7,676 nucleotides of DNA from Betaproteobacteria bacterium (lineage in GTDB: Bacteria; Pseudomonadota; Gammaproteobacteria; Burkholderiales; CAIKXV01): positions 1 to 7,676 of the forward strand of contig CANGUQ010000171.1 in NCBI GenBank assembly GCA_947456915.1. Reading direction: 5' to 3'. How positions within the stretch are numbered: position 1 is the stretch's first letter; every line of letters begins with the position of its first letter. Made by a program: the position numbers and the translations under genes. Shown here in pieces: positions 7,026-7,676 of this stretch. The notes beneath the pieces were generated by a model. That model was not told the origin of the DNA and did no database searches. It saw nothing but the letters and a program-made list of their open reading frames with translations.

Positions 7026-7031
7026 CCTCCT
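7026..7031 (-). promoter_or_regulatory. Shine-Dalgarno of the monooxygenase gene (supports GTG start)
   Basis: A minus-strand AGGAGG lies nine nucleotides before the GTG at 7016. It supports this non-ATG start over longer versions reaching 7076. Confidence 0.7.
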
Positions 7032-7099
7032 GCCGCGCGTGGCGGTCTCGCACGCGGCTGCGCTGGGCCTGGACACAAGGATACCCTGTCGAGCGCCGC

Positions 7100-7105
7100 T
7101 ATACT
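7100..7105 (+). promoter_or_regulatory. Probable -10 box of the queF promoter
   Basis: TATACT matches the sigma-70 -10 consensus at five of six bases and stands out in GC-rich DNA. It lies 41 nt before the queF ATG, implying a leader of about 35 nt. No good -35 lies at normal spacing; the nearest TTGACA-like word is TGGACA at 7070-7075, 24 nt away and so probably too far. Confidence 0.45.
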
Positions 7106-7146
7106 CGCCCTCCCGCGCATTCCCGCGCCCGCCGCAGACTCACGCC

Positions 7147-7566
7147 ATGCCCAGTCGCCCGCCCCGCTCGCTCGAAACCTTCGCCAACCCGGCTCCGGGG
7201 CGTGATCTGCGCATCCACATGGAGATTCCGGAGTTCACGTGCCTGTGCCCGAAGACCGGCCAGCCCGACTTCGCCACGCTGGTGCTCGACTACATCCCGG
7301 ACAAGCTGTGCGTCGAGCTGAAGAGCCTGAAGCTCTACATGTGGTCCTACCGCGACGAAGGCGCGTTCCACGAGGCGGTGACCCAGAAGATCCTCGAAGA
7401 TCTGGCGCGCGCCACACGCCCCCGCTTCATGCGGCTGACCGCGAAGTTCTATGTGCGCGGCGGGATCTTCACCACCGTAGTGGCCGAACACCGCAAGCGC
7501 GGGTGGAAGCCGCAGCCGGTGGTGATGCTCGACACGTTCGTGACGGAATCGAGCGTGCGCGGCTGA
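7147..7566 (+). CDS. queF: NADPH-dependent 7-cyano-7-deazaguanine (preQ0) reductase QueF, short type
   Basis: The 139-residue product is a single-domain (type I, B. subtilis-like) QueF. It reduces the nitrile of preQ0 to the aminomethyl group of preQ1, with NADPH, in cytosolic queuosine synthesis. The catalytic motif CPKTGQPDF places the nucleophile at Cys34 and the general acid at Asp41. The QueF motif ELKSLKLY is at 57-64 and FHE at 74-76. With an offset of 21, Cys34, Asp41 and Glu76 line up with Cys55, Asp62 and Glu97 of the B. subtilis enzyme, so the active site appears complete. FYVRGGIFTTV follows near the C-terminus. The ATG at 7147 gives the usual short N-terminus and follows the TATACT box; the open frame reaching back to 7009 would include the promoter. 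The ribosome site is weak. No other queuosine genes are in the window. Confidence 0.96.
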   Translation: MPSRPPRSLETFANPAPGRDLRIHMEIPEFTCLCPKTGQPDFATLVLDYIPDKLCVELKSLKLYMWSYRDEGAFHEAVTQKILEDLARATRPRFMRLTAKFYVRGGIFTTVVAEHRKRGWKPQPVVMLDTFVTESSVRG

Positions 7567-7658
7567 AGGTCGGGGGTCGCACCACGCGAACGCGCTCGTC
7601 GCGTCCGCAGCGCGGCGCGCGAGTCCCTCCCACGCGAAACGGCGACAGCACGCGGCCC

Positions 7659-7674
7659 CCGGGACCGATCCCGG
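7659..7674. repeat. Inverted repeat near the window end
   Basis: CCGGGA-CCGA-TCCCGG has six-base arms and a four-base loop, about 92 nt after the queF stop. It could be the stem of a terminator for queF, but the window ends two bases later and any T run is out of view. The rest of 7567-7658 shows no gene or other recognisable signal. Confidence 0.3.
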
Positions 7675-7676
7675 CA

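Noticed and set aside
4669..7053. Minus-strand 794-codon open frame overlapping both bug and the monooxygenase gene
   Set aside because: It is an Arg/Gly/Ala-rich alternative frame of the two real genes and lacks any domain motif.
7106..7146. preQ1 riboswitch in the queF leader
   Set aside because: The stretch between the likely transcription start and the ATG is too short, and I see no C-rich hairpin plus A-rich tail of the preQ1 class I type.

Overview
The window is about 70% G+C and looks like a chromosomal segment from a betaproteobacterium, probably of the Burkholderiales or a related order. Three things point that way: the smc-zipA gene pair, an SMC head sequence of proteobacterial type, and a lone tripartite-tricarboxylate (Bug/TctC) binding protein, a family greatly expanded in Betaproteobacteria. 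The genus cannot be named from this sequence.

Layout, left to right. Positions 1-244 (minus) hold the N-terminus of the cell-division protein ZipA, cut off by the window edge. Positions 307-3831 (minus) hold a full-length chromosome-condensation ATPase gene, smc, which lies 62 nt upstream of zipA and is probably co-transcribed with it. Positions 3832-4661 are an unusually long gap for this dense segment. It holds a weak smc promoter candidate, three copies of a GC-rich palindrome (A5-GGGGCC-A-GGCCCC type, REP-like), and a stretch with coding-like base composition that seems frameshifted and has lost its natural end. Positions 4662-5660 (minus) hold an exported Bug-family solute-binding protein, and 5802-7016 (minus) a flavin-dependent monooxygenase of the HsaA/HpaH acyl-CoA-dehydrogenase-like class. 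Both have strong Shine-Dalgarno sequences and probably form one transcription unit, with the monooxygenase first. Positions 7147-7566 (plus, divergent) hold queF, the preQ0 reductase of queuosine biosynthesis, behind a good -10 box. The last 110 nt are non-coding apart from an inverted repeat.

Functionally there are three unrelated blocks: chromosome segregation and division (smc, zipA), a small accessory module that may capture and hydroxylate an aromatic or cyclic compound (bug plus monooxygenase), and tRNA modification (queF). On the minus strand all three palindromes read as a GC hairpin followed by a T run. They therefore look like tandem terminators separating the accessory module from the essential smc operon. 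I found no convincing novel system. The most unusual part is the 3.9-4.6 kb gap.
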